A stretch of DNA of 64,000 bases, taken from Eriocheir sinensis (lineage: Eukaryota; Arthropoda; Malacostraca; Decapoda; Varunidae). The translations under genes were made by a program, and so were the position numbers. Every line of letters starts with the position of its first letter. The first letter of the stretch is position 1. Below are positions 53,333 through 64,000 of the stretch, in pieces. Under the pieces are notes generated by a model. It did not search any database, had not been told where the DNA came from, and worked only from the letters and a program-made list of their open reading frames with translations. The stretch lies in the NCBI RefSeq assembly GCF_024679095.1, contig NC_066520.1:8761009-8825008 (forward strand), read 5' to 3'.

Positions 53333-54247
53333 CTTCTATGTAAATGCCCGTAGCATTATTCAGAAGCGTAGCCACTGATAATTCATGCAATTACTGAAAA
53401 ACCCGACTTCATTTTGATCACAGAAAATGGCTAAATACGCGTGACAAGCATCAGTTAAATGAAGTAGCTATCAATGGTTACAACGCGTTTGCTAAGTGTC
53501 GTTTACACAAAAAAGGTGGAGGTGTAATGATATATGCTAAAAGTAATTTAGTAGTCATTCAGCTTAACACAACCGAAACAGAGGCATGTACAAGCGACGA
53601 TCAATAATAAAAAGTATGTTCTGGGCGTAATTTACCGACCTCCTAAATCAAATGAAGACATTAATGGAAATCTCTACACAGAAATAGATAAAATTATCAG
53701 AAACAGAAATGCAATAATGTGCGGCGACTTCAATAACCCCTCTGTTAACTAGTCTGCACTCTCTGCCGACAGGGAAGGAACTAGATTAATAAATTTTGCG
53801 CAAGATACATTTCTTTATCAAACAGTTACCGCGCCGACGCGAGGAAATAACATTCTGGATTTAGTCTTCACGACCGACAGCCACCTCATAACCGCCTGTG
53901 AGGTCGGCGAGCCATTTGCAAGCAGTGACCACAACATAATCAGATGCGTTTTAAATATTGAAACAAAAGCACGAGAAAACTCACTCCTAATACCTAACTA
54001 TAGTTAAGCAAAATTTACGGACCTAAGAAGAGAATTGGCTTCAGTAGATTGGAGTCATTTACTAAATAACGTCAGCGTTCAAGAAATGTATAATCGTTTT
54101 ACTGCACAAATCACAGCGAGTGTAAATAAACTTATTCCACTCAAGCCACGAAGGAGTGATAATAAAAAAACGTTGTGGATGATTAATTACCTACAAAAAA
54201 TCATCGTCGAAAAAAGAAAACTGTATAAGAAATATAAACTCACATAA
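53333..54247 (+). pseudogene. LINE endonuclease and linker (copy E)
   Basis: APE-like endonuclease remnant: FYVNARSIIQK at the start, LGVIYRPP, IMCGDFNNP (about 53716-53742), NILDLVFTTD, and SSDHN (53931-53945), the catalytic Asp-His pair. Stops at about 53380, 53750 and 54005 disrupt it. The linker continues as an open frame with VNKLIPLKPRR and KKTLWMINYLQK to 54247. Confidence 0.82.
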
Positions 54248-54609
54248 TTCACAGGATCATACTAATTACATCAATGTCAAGAGAGAGTGCGAAAGGAAAA
54301 TCAGAAAACAGAAAGGCGAATATGAGATGAAAATATCACTCGATGCTAAAAAAAATCCCAGGCTATGTTTCAGTTACATAAGAAACAAAAAAACTTAAAT
54401 ATAATATCGGCCCACAACTATTAAGTGGTAATACGATTAGTGATGATAGAGGCATGGCGTCGGTCCTAAATTCAACCTTTAGCAGCGTATTTACAAAAGA
54501 GAACATGACATCGATTCCAGCCCCGAAGAAAATTTGTCAAGGCCCTGAAGAACATAAGCTTGCATTGACCGAAATTGATATCAGCGAAGTGCGTGCGTAC
54601 CTGTAGAAA

Positions 54610-55344
54610 ATAGATTCAAATAAATCTCCGGGCCCCGACAATTTATCTCCTCGCGTGTTGAGAGAATGTAGTCATCAGCTAGAATTACCCATAACATTAA
54701 TATTCAACAAGTCATTAGCACAAGCCAGTGTGCCTCTCGAGTGGAAAAAGGCCAATATTACCCTGATCTTTAAAAAAGGAGATAAGAAACAAGCCAGTAA
54801 TTATCGTCCCATCAGCCTTACGTCTGTCCTAATTAAACTATTCGAAAAAATAATCAGGGATAAAATTATCACTTTCCTTGAAACAAATGATTTGATAACT
54901 GATAGTCAGCATGGATTTCGTAGCAATCGGTCTTGCCTTACCAACCTATTAACCTTTTTCAACGATGTTTATACATGTTGGGACGCCCGAAGCCCATATG
55001 ACGTAATTTACTTAGATATTCAGAAAGCGTTTGATAAAGTTCCTCACGTTAGGCTTATTTCTAAACTGCGTTCCCACGGTATTAACGACCATCTATGTGC
55101 GTGGATTCATGACTGGCTCACCGACAGAGAACAACGTGTAGTTCTTAATGGTGAAGCATCGGATTGGCAACCCGTCACCAATGGCGTGCCCCAAGGTTCG
55201 GTCCTGGGGCCAACACTATTCATAATTTACGTGAACGACTTAGAAACTGATATCCTATCAAAAGTAGCAAAATTCGCCGACGACACCAAATTAGGAGGTA
55301 CGGTAATGAACAGTCAAAGTTGCGAGAATATTCAATCAGACTGA
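54610..55344 (+). pseudogene. LINE reverse transcriptase, catalytic motifs intact (copy E)
   Basis: The best-preserved RT in the window: NKSPGPDNLSPRVL, ITLIFKKGDK...[48 protein letters not shown] and KFADD at 55270-55284. A stop at 54606 precedes it and another follows ENIQSD at 55344, so it cannot be made as part of a full ORF2. Confidence 0.88.
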
Positions 55345-56045
55345 ATAAGACTTGCCGACTGGAGCGAAAATGGCAAATGAGTTTTAACGTAGATAAATGT
55401 AAAGTAATGCACATGGGTGAAAAAAATACTACCTTTAAATATCAGATTCAAGGACATGAGCTCAGCGAAGTAAAACAAGAAAAAGATCTTGGAGTCATTA
55501 TCAGTAACACTCTTAAAATGAGTGATCAATGTTCTGCAGCGAGTAAAAAAGCCAATATGATGTTAGGATTAATCTCAGGAAACTTTGATTATAAATCACC
55601 CGAACTTATGAAGAGATTATATTTAGCATTTGTAAGACCACACCTAGAATACGCCGTTCAGTTCTGGTCACCGAACTATATTAAAACTCAAGTTTTGCTA
55701 GAAAAGATACAGCGACGAGCAACCAAACAAATTCCAGCGCTCCGAAACTTGCCATATGACGAGCGTTTAAAGCGTTTATATATATTTTCCCTATAAAAGC
55801 GAAGGATAAGAGGGGACTTAATTGAAGTGATCAAAATCCTTAATGGATTCGACAACATTAACCCAGAAAGTCTATTTCAAAGAGACACCAACACAAGAAC
55901 ACACAGCAACGGTATGAAGTTAAAGGGAAACCGATGTAATACATTGGTGCGCAGAAGTTTTTTTCAATAATAGAGTCGTCGATCACAGGAATAGACTCCC
56001 ACCGTCAGTAGTTAGCGCACAGAGTATCAATAGCTTCAAGTCTTC
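55345..56045 (+). pseudogene. LINE ORF2 C-terminal domain (copy E)
   Basis: Shows MSFNVDKCKVMHMG, DLGVIISN, LAFVRPHLEYAVQFWSP, KIQRRATKQIPALRNLPYDE, then a stop at about 55796 and RRIRGDLIEVIKILNGF. The end is scrambled by stops near 55970. This matches the C-terminal layout of copies A and C. Confidence 0.82.
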
Positions 56046-56429
56046 ATTGGATAAGTACTTCAGGGATATAAGATTATACTGACCCTTCTTCGCATGTTTT
56101 CAGACAGATTGTAGCAAGACCTCAACCTAAATCCATATTATTCTCCCCCACAACCTAGATTGCAAGTAGGGTAAGTTAACAATAGAGTAAAGCAACAGTT
56201 AATGTCCGCATGACAGGTGGAGTGAGGTATGGGTGCAGTAAGGTGACAGGGTACTGGTGCGTGCATAGTACCGCCGGTAAAACGAGGATCAAGCCTCCAT
56301 CTGTGCCCCTGAAACTACACCTCACCAATCCTGAGTATTAGGGGGGATTCTGGGGCTGCCCTGTGTAGGCCACTCGGCCTCTTCCAGTCTCCCTGTGTCT
56401 CTATGTTCTTATGTTCTTATGTAATGAAG

Positions 56430-56726
56430 TCTTTTTCCCCCACAGCTTAGGTTACCAGTAGTGTAAGTTAAGGGTAGTAATTTCCTCTTATTTCTCTCTT
56501 TACAGTAAAATTTCCATGTCCCTTTTTTCCTTAAAGGTACATGGTGTTCTCTTCTAACTATATCCTGCCGGCACGTTGCCGGAGGGAGAGGTGGGTGGGG
56601 AGGAGCATTCATCTATTCTGTCCTGTCCTACCACACGTAGATTACTAGTAGTAGCGGTAGTAAACAGACACCCTCACCATAGACCGATAGGTCTTCTGGT
56701 GTCTGTTCTTCCTATGTATTCCTATG

Positions 56727-56729
<3 letters not shown>
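56430..56729 (+). mobile_element. Second related LINE 3' end, directly after copy E
   Basis: TCCCCCACAGCTTAGGTTACCAGTAG...GTAAGTTAAGG repeats, in diverged form, the copy E segment at 56144-56180. It ends with TATTCCTATGTATTC words at 56713-56729 and then (CT)n at 56730-56767. It looks like the 3' UTR of a sister CR1-type element. Confidence 0.65.
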
Positions 56730-57173
<444 letters not shown>

Positions 57174-57879
57174 AATTCGTAAAGATGGGGTGTGCGGTGA
57201 GAAGGAATAAAGAATAAAAGGAGGAAGGGAAAGGCGTGGAAATAATGCAAGAGGAAGAGACATTGGAAAGACAGAGAGGAAAGAGGGAGGGCGGAAGGGA
57301 TGCGGTTGGATGCTGGGAGGACGAAGGAAAAGGTGGAGAAAAGAACAAACGAATAATGACGGAAAGAAGGGAAGTTTAGCAAAAAGAGGAAGAGGAAGAG
57401 GAAAAGCACGAAACAGAAAGGAAAAAGAGAACAAAAATAACCGAGAAAGACAGACAACATACAAATCATCGAAATATATATCAAGAAGAAGAGGAAGGGG
57501 ACGACGAGGAAAAAGAAGAGGAAAATGCACGAAAAGGAAAGAAAGAAAAAAGAAGAAAAAAATAACTAAGAAGAGAAAAAAAGTGGAACTTAAGAAAACC
57601 TCGAAAATACATATAAAAGTAGATTAAAAAACGGAAATCTGATACTAACATAAAAGTGAAAACAGTATCCCAGTACATAATGATCACAACTTACAGGTAA
57701 ACATACACCTTGCCCCTGATCCCCACACACACCTGCATTACGCCGCCACTCACACCTCCAATTAGCAGGTAACCAATTATTAGAGGCGACACACCTTCCG
57801 CTCCTTCCCTGCACCGGGCTAAGTGTGTCGCCCTCCCCCTCCTTGCATCTACATAAAGCGTAATGCCCAAAGTTAGAAG

Positions 57880-58136
<257 letters not shown>

Positions 58137-58475
58137 CTTGCGTAAGTGTAATAGCTTCAGCCATAGACTCCGTTCCAGCAAAGGCTAAGGCGTCTTGCAG
58201 TTCAAGCCAAGACGCTGAGCCAAGTCCTGCTTCCAGGATATGTGGTGCAAACCGTCAGTCTTCCGCTAGTGGACGCCAGGCTGCGGGGTATCGATCAGTT
58301 TCCTCATCTCATTGAGTGGTTCAACATCCCTCTGAATGTTGTCCATTAACTTTAAATTCCACTGAGACTTCGTTTAAGGAAAGAACTGGACCGTGAAATG
58401 GACCTCACACAAATATCGTCTATAAAGGTTTTATCTGCGCCATTTTCACGGGATGGGTTTCAGTGCTTTGTAAAA

Positions 58476-58790
58476 CTAGCAACGCAGCCAGACCTTGAAA
58501 GAAAAGCAGCATCTACGACTCTAACAACGACTCTAACACCTTGAAAGAAAAAAAAAACTAGCTACGTCTCTAACAACGCATACACTCAGGCCTTGAAAGA
58601 AAAAGACTGTAGCTACGTCTCTAACAACGCAGACAGACCTTGAAAGAAAAAAAACGTATCTACGACTGCAACATCGCGTACTGGCCTTGAAAGAAAAGTA
58701 AATTATCTACTATTCTAACATCGCATACAAGTCTTTAAAAAAAAAAACTACCTCTATCTCAAACGTTGCTCAGAAGTCTAGTTAAAAATC
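58476..58790. repeat. ~47-bp minisatellite
   Basis: Core CCTTGAAAGAAAA starts at 58493, 58539, 58591, 58638 and 58684 with a variant at 58731: spacings 46, 52, 47, 46 and 47 bp. Units also share CTACGTCTCTAACAACGCA. Confidence 0.9.
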
Positions 58791-58943
58791 TGGTTTTTAT
58801 TTAAGTCTTCCTCAGAAACAAAGTAGCTGTCTGTATATAAATTAGAAACGTGCTGATAAATTGCAAGTATAAGTTATTAATATATATAGGAAGAAAAGAA
58901 ATGCAAGAACAGAAAAAAGGTATAATTTAAAAAAAACGAAGAA

Positions 58944-59247
58944 GAATCTGATAAACTTTCTTTTCCGGCTGTATTATGAGTCAACGTAATGAATTCTACA
59001 AAAAAAATTACTATGCAATTATTTAATGACGAAAAGAAACACCCAAACCAGGACAATCTTTCCATCTCATAATCTTATGACATAAAAACAGGGTACAAAT
59101 ACATATAAATGAAAAAATCTGATAAATCTTCCTTTCCGGCTGTACTGAGTCGAGGTAAAGAGTTCCACAAAAAAGAATACCTAATTACTTAATGACGGAC
59201 AGAAACACCCAAACCAGGATAATCTTTCCATCCTATTACCTTATGAG
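58944..59247. repeat. Direct duplication, 172-bp spacing
   Basis: AATCTGATAAA...TTTTCCGGCTGTA...AATGACG(A/G)A(A/C)AGAAACACCCAAACCAGGA.AATCTTTCCATC appears at 58944-59085 and again, diverged, at 59116-59247. Confidence 0.88.
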
Positions 59248-59249
59248 CG

Positions 59250-60025
59250 TCACAAATGGGATTCTCACGGCCACCAGAGGGCGAACATTACGTAGCATCC
59301 GATCCCATCCCGACCGAGACGAGGCTTTCCCCCCAAGACAGATGACGCAATTCTCGTGCCAAATTCCCCACAAGGTAGAAAATCACCTCCTGGCTCCAAG
59401 TGATTCTGTGTGAACGAGGGAGACGAAAAAACTGTGTGTGTGTGTAGGTGTGTGTGAGAGAGAAAAAGACAGAAAGGAAAGAGGGAAAAAGGAAAAAACC
59501 TACACGAGAAAAAAAAATAGACAACATAAAAAAAAATATTGAAATATATATAAAAGTGGATGAAAGAAACTGCAACCCGGTACTAGCCTAAATTTAGTGA
59601 CGACGAAAAAGCTGTATGTGGGAGAGGGTGAGTGTAAGAGAGAGAGAGAGATAGATAGACAGAGAGAGAGTAAGAAACCACCACCAAGACCCACACGAAA
59701 ACTTCACCACAACAACATTCTACTACCAAGAACACAGCCGCCGCCGCCACCACCACCACCACCACCACCCCTCCCTCTCTCCCAGCTAAACTCCCTCCTC
59801 CCCCTGGTTCTCTCCCTCTCCCGAAGACACAAGCAAAGCCTCACTCATCCTTTGGGAACCCGAGTCGCCGGGAGACCAAAACCTCTCACTTTGAGCCTTC
59901 GGGGGTCAATACCTCGGCCCGAGAGCAGCATTAAAGCCGTGTTTACCTGGCGCCGAATTCACACGAAATCCGAATTAACCAAACCTCGCCCTGCACCACA
60001 GTGACCGAAGAGAGCGAGAGCGAGG
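59250..60025. other. Unique DNA without recognisable gene
   Basis: Contains short GA/GT patches and a (CAC)n at 59745-59768. Short frames show no recognised domain. Confidence 0.5.
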
Positions 60026-60030
60026 GACAG

Positions 60031-60473
<443 letters not shown>

Positions 60474-60479
60474 GTCATG

Positions 60480-62870
60480 GAAGGAAGGGATAAAAAAAAA
60501 TGAAGAAAAAAGAAATGAGATAGGAGGAAGAGGAGAAGGAGGAGGAAGGAGGAGTACGAGGAGGAGGAAGAGGAGGAGGGAAGGGAGGGAGAAGTCAGAA
60601 TCTCTCCATACTTCACCTGGGGGAATGTTACCGTCACATCAGCTGCACTGGGAGGGGGGAGGGGGGGAGGGGGGGGGAGGGAAGAGGGAGGGAAGAAGTT
60701 AGAGGGAGACGGAGGAAAAGTGGGTAAAAGCTAAGGGTGGGAGGAAGGGAAGGAGGAAGAGAGAGAGATTGTTGAGGAAAAGCAGACGATGGGAAGGAAG
60801 AAGAGGAAAGAGTGGGAGAGGATGGAGAAAAAAGAAGAACGAAGATAATGTTGATAAGGAAAAAGAGCGTGAGGAGGAGAAGAAAGAAAAAGACGAGGAA
60901 GAAATGACAAGGAAAGAAAAACAGGATATTGGAAGACATAATTATACGAAAAGAAGAATACGTAGAAATAAAAATAAAGGAAGAAGGATAAGAGTGATGA
61001 TGAAGAAAAAATAACAGGGAAAAGGAAGAAGCAGAAGAGGAAGAAATTACAGATGAAAGAAAGATAGGATTCAGGACAACAAAAAATACTGATAATCATA
61101 CAAAAAGAAGAATAGGTAGAAACAGAAAAAAATGAAAATCTGGATGATAATGATGAAGGAAAAAAAGAACACGAGAAGGAAGAAAACGAGATGGAAGACA
61201 TAAAAGATGAATGAAGAGCAGGATTCGGGATGACACAAAAAAGTTCAGAAAATCATAGCGAACGGAGAAGGAGAAAAGGACGATAAAATAAAAGAATGAA
61301 GATGGCCATGAAGAAAAATAATATAAGAAGGAGGAATAGGAAGAGGAAGAAATAACGGAGGAATTCGGAACCACAAAAAAATACTACCAGAGAAAGGAGA
61401 AAAAGACGAAGAAATAAAAGGAGAGTAAGAGGGAAGAGATGATGAATAAAAAGAATATGAGAAGAAGTAGGAGGAAAAGGAATAAGAAGAGAACCCACAA
61501 AAATACTGATAATCATATAGGAAGAGAAAGAGAAGAATAAAAAAAAAAGAGAGGAAATATAAAGAAGAAAAAGAATAAGAGAAGAAATAGAAGGAAAGGG
61601 AAGAAGAGGAAGAAATTTTGGAGGAAAGGAAGAGAATTCGGGAGGACCAAAAAAATACTGATGATCATAAGGGAAGAGGAAAGAGAAGAATAAAAGAGGA
61701 AAAGCGGAGGGAGAATAAGAAAACGAAGAAAGAGAATGAAAAAGAATAGGAGGGAAAGGAAGGAGGTGAATAAATTACAGAAGAAAGAGAATTACGGGGG
61801 ACCAAAAAGTAAACTGATAATCATAAAGAAAGAGGAGAGAGAAGTAAAAAGAGGAAAAGGGAAGCAAGAAAATTAAGAAAAAGAATATGAAAAAGAATGG
61901 AAAGAAGAGCAAGAAGAGGAAGAAATCACGGAGGAGAAATGAGCACAAAAAAATTCTTCCTTCTTCTCCTCCTGCTCCTCTACCATCACCTTTTTTTTCT
62001 TTTCTTACTGGTTTCTTTTTTTTTCTTATCCTACTTGTCTTTTCATTTTTCAATTTTTCTCTTCTTTTCCTTTTGATGACGAAGAAAAATAATATCAAAA
62101 GAAGTTGGAGGAAAAGGAAGAAAGACAGACAGAATTCGGGAGGACCAAAAAAAAGAAAATATTGATAATCATAAAGGAAGAGGAAGGAAGAAAAATAAGA
62201 AGAAAAGCGGAAGAAGAATAAGAAAATAAAGAAAGAGAATATGAAAAAGAATACCAGGAAAAGGAAAAAAAGAAAGAAACTAAGGACAAGAAAGAAGAGG
62301 AAGGAAGAAAAAAAGGAAGAAAAGCGGAGGAAGAATAAGAAAATAAAGAAAATGAATATGAAAAAGAATACCAGGAAAAGGAAAAAAAAGAAAGAAACAA
62401 AGGACAAGAAAAAAATGAACGAAAAAAATATGAAAGAGAATAGAAAGAAGAGCATGAAGAGGAAGAAATCACGGAGGAAAAATGAGGACAAAAAAACAAT
62501 ATCAGAAGGAAGAAGGAGAGGTGAACGAAGCGACAGAAATTAGGGAGAAAAGAGAGACAGAATTCGGGAAGACCAAAAAAAAGAAAATATTGATAATCAT
62601 AAAGGAAGAGGAAGGAAGAAAAAAAAGAAGAAAAGCGGAGGAAGAATCAGAAAATAAAGAAAATGAATATGGAAAAGAATACAAGGAAAAGGAAAAAAAA
62701 AAAAAAAACAAAGGACGAGAAAAGACAGTAAGTACGATAGTGAAAGAGAAAAAAATATCAGAAGGAAGAGGAAGAGGTAAACGAAGCGAAAGAAATTAGG
62801 GAGGAAAGAGACACAAAATTCGGGAGGACCAAAAAAAAAAATCTGATAATCATAAAATCGCCGAGGGGCA
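60480..62870. repeat. 2.4-kb polypurine region with ~150-bp degenerate units
   Basis: A/G-rich plus strand. The anchor GAATTCGGGAGGACCAAAAAAATACTGATAATCAT (in variants) recurs near 61069, 61223, 61363, 61490, 61636, 61789, 62133, 62561 and 62818, mostly 127-172 bp apart. A pyrimidine-rich island at 61946-62085 interrupts it. Lys/Glu-rich frames are artefacts. Confidence 0.82.
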
Positions 62871-63004
62871 TCAAGAAAGTTTGGGTGGAAGTCGAGCTCC
62901 GAAATGTGAATCCCAGATTGTTTTCAGCCACAGACGCTGCACAACACAACACATTCCGCTCCCGACGCGGCTCACTAAAGGTTTATTTGGAAAAGGTAGT
63001 TTCA
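62871..63004. other. Unique spacer at a strand-composition switch
   Basis: About 130 bp of ordinary complexity separating purine-rich plus-strand DNA on the left from pyrimidine-rich plus-strand DNA on the right. Confidence 0.7.
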
Positions 63005-63905
63005 CTTTGTCCCCGTCCCCGCCATCCTCCTCCTCCTCCTCCTCCTCCTCCTCCTCTTCGTTTTTCTTTTTTTTCTTTAACTTTTTGTCCTCCACCTTTT
63101 TTTCTTTTTCTTCTTTTCCTCCTCCTCCTCTTCCTCCTCCTCCTCCTCCTCCTCTTCCTATTCCTCCTCCTCTTCCTCCTTTTCCTTTTCCTTTTTTTTC
63201 TTTAACTTCTTGTACTCCATCTTTTTTTCATTTTCTTCTTTTTCTCCTCCTCCTTTTCCTCCTCCTCCTCCTCTTCCTCCTCTTCCTTTTTCTTTTTTTT
63301 CTTTAACTTTTTGTCCTCCTCTTTTTTTTCTTTTTCTTCTTTTCCTCCTCCTCCTTTTCCTCCTCCTCCTTTTTCTTTTTTTCTTTAACTTTTTGTCCTC
63401 CTCTTTTTTTCTTTTTCTTCTTTTAATCTTCCTCCTCCTCCTCCTCCTCCTCTTCCTCCTCCTTTTTCTTTTTTTCTTTAACTTCTTGTCCTCCACTTTT
63501 CTTTCTTTTTCTTCTTTTCCTCCTCTCCTCCTTTTTTATTCTTTTTCTTTTTTCCTTTTCTTTGTGTCCTCCTTTCTTCTTTTCTTCTCGTCCGAATTTT
63601 TTTTCTTCGTTGTTTTTTCCTTTTTCTTTCCTTTTTTTTATTTTTCTTCTTGTTCCCGTCTTTCCACTATTTTTTCTTTTTTTCTTCTTTTTGTCCTCCC
63701 TATCCATTCTTTGTTTTATTTTCCTTTCTTCTTGTCCACCTCCGTTTTTTTTTTTTTTATTTCTTTATTTCGGTTTCTTCTTTGTTCTTCTTTCACTTCA
63801 TTTCTCGTCTAGTGCTTGGGTGCCTTCTTCTTCTTCTTCTTCTTCTTCCTCTTCGTCTATATTCATCCCACTCCTCCTCCTCTTCCTCTTTCTTACGCTC
63901 CGCAC
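63005..63905. repeat. Polypyrimidine region with 80-125 bp degenerate units
   Basis: C/T-rich plus strand. TTTCTTTAACTTTTTGTCCTCC (given as CTTTAACTT(T/C)TTGT) recurs at 63075, 63200, 63301, 63383 and 63476, with (TCC)n blocks between. Phe/Leu/Ser/Pro-rich frames are artefacts. Confidence 0.85.
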
Positions 63906-64000
63906 TTTGAACGTTTTCTGACACAATTATTAATCAAAGGTTGTGCGTATTGAAACATTTCCTCCCATGGCGATATGAATAGCATCGAATCAACACACAC

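Larger units (their letters stand above)
52195..56425 (+). mobile_element. CR1-like LINE copy E, nearly full length but inactivated
   Basis: About 4.2 kb. In order: ORF1 remnant with coiled-coil-like start and esterase-type domain (52242-53270), endonuclease (53333-54000), linker (54030-54400), RT (54600-55344), C-terminal domain (55345-56045), and a 3' UTR ending in GTTCTTATGTTCTTATG (56405-56421). Short tandem words at the 3' end instead of poly(A) are characteristic of CR1-group LINEs. Stops and frame shifts occur throughout, for example about 52372, 52728, 53380, 53750, 54005, 54606, 55344 and 55796. It shares its 3' end with copy A. Confidence 0.88.

Overview
The window looks like accessory, gene-poor nuclear DNA of an arthropod, most probably a decapod crustacean (shrimp or crab). 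This is an inference. It rests on very dense and long dinucleotide microsatellites ((GA/CT)n up to about 300 bp, (CA/GT)n up to about 175 bp, (TA)n about 100-120 bp), decayed CR1-like and Jockey-like LINEs, tRNA-derived SINEs, and a short run of CCTAA/TTAGG, the arthropod telomere motif. There are no operons, bacterial-style genes, phage genes or CRISPR arrays.

The only convincing host gene is at the left edge, on the minus strand. A frame that is open from an ATG at 1413 to base 1 (471 codons, no stop in the window) encodes the C-terminal part of a ferlin-family protein: a C2 domain with Ca2+-loop aspartates, the GYWP and LLTAKEA segments typical of the ferlin tail, and the start of a C-terminal membrane helix. 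It is easy to miss because its stop lies outside the window.

From left to right, the rest is repeats and mobile elements. 1.7-3.0 kb holds microsatellites. 3.0-5.7 kb is a 5'-truncated CR1-like LINE (copy A) split by a nested poly(A)-tailed 3' end of a second LINE family (copy B). 6.0-7.3 kb is a degenerate array of about 140-bp units with a CTGT expansion inside one unit. 8-11.5 kb holds long microsatellites and a 90-bp minisatellite. 12.2-15.1 kb is a minus-strand CR1-like LINE (copy C) carrying a TTAA-flanked MITE that contains six CCTAR pentamers. 15.4-15.7 kb is a tRNA-derived SINE. 16-32 kb is mostly microsatellites, with an inverted SINE head at 22.3-22.5 kb, a 34-bp minisatellite at 27 kb, a 143-bp minisatellite at 28.3-28.7 kb and a degenerate 'CCCACCTGCTAC' array at 28.8-30.5 kb. 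33-38 kb holds locally duplicated ~54-bp units, TTCC tracts, a second SINE copy and a second MITE copy. 39.3-39.8 kb is a ~60-bp minisatellite. 40.3-42.2 kb is a 2-kb polypurine tract. 43.0 kb has a perfect (CT)n/(AG)n palindrome. 45.5-47.3 kb is polypyrimidine. 48.7-49.5 kb is a second copy of LINE family B (copy D). 50.7-52.1 kb is a possible 1.4-kb DNA transposon with short inverted ends. 52.2-56.4 kb is an almost complete but inactivated CR1-like LINE (copy E) with esterase-type ORF1, endonuclease and reverse transcriptase, followed by a second related LINE 3' end. 57-60.5 kb holds very long (GA)n tracts and a 47-bp minisatellite. 60.5-63.9 kb is a 3.4-kb purine/pyrimidine region whose strand bias flips near 62.9 kb.

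None of the mobile elements appears able to make a full protein set, because all the reading frames are broken. All positions come from reading the sequence by eye. Family assignments rest on recognised motifs, not on database searches.
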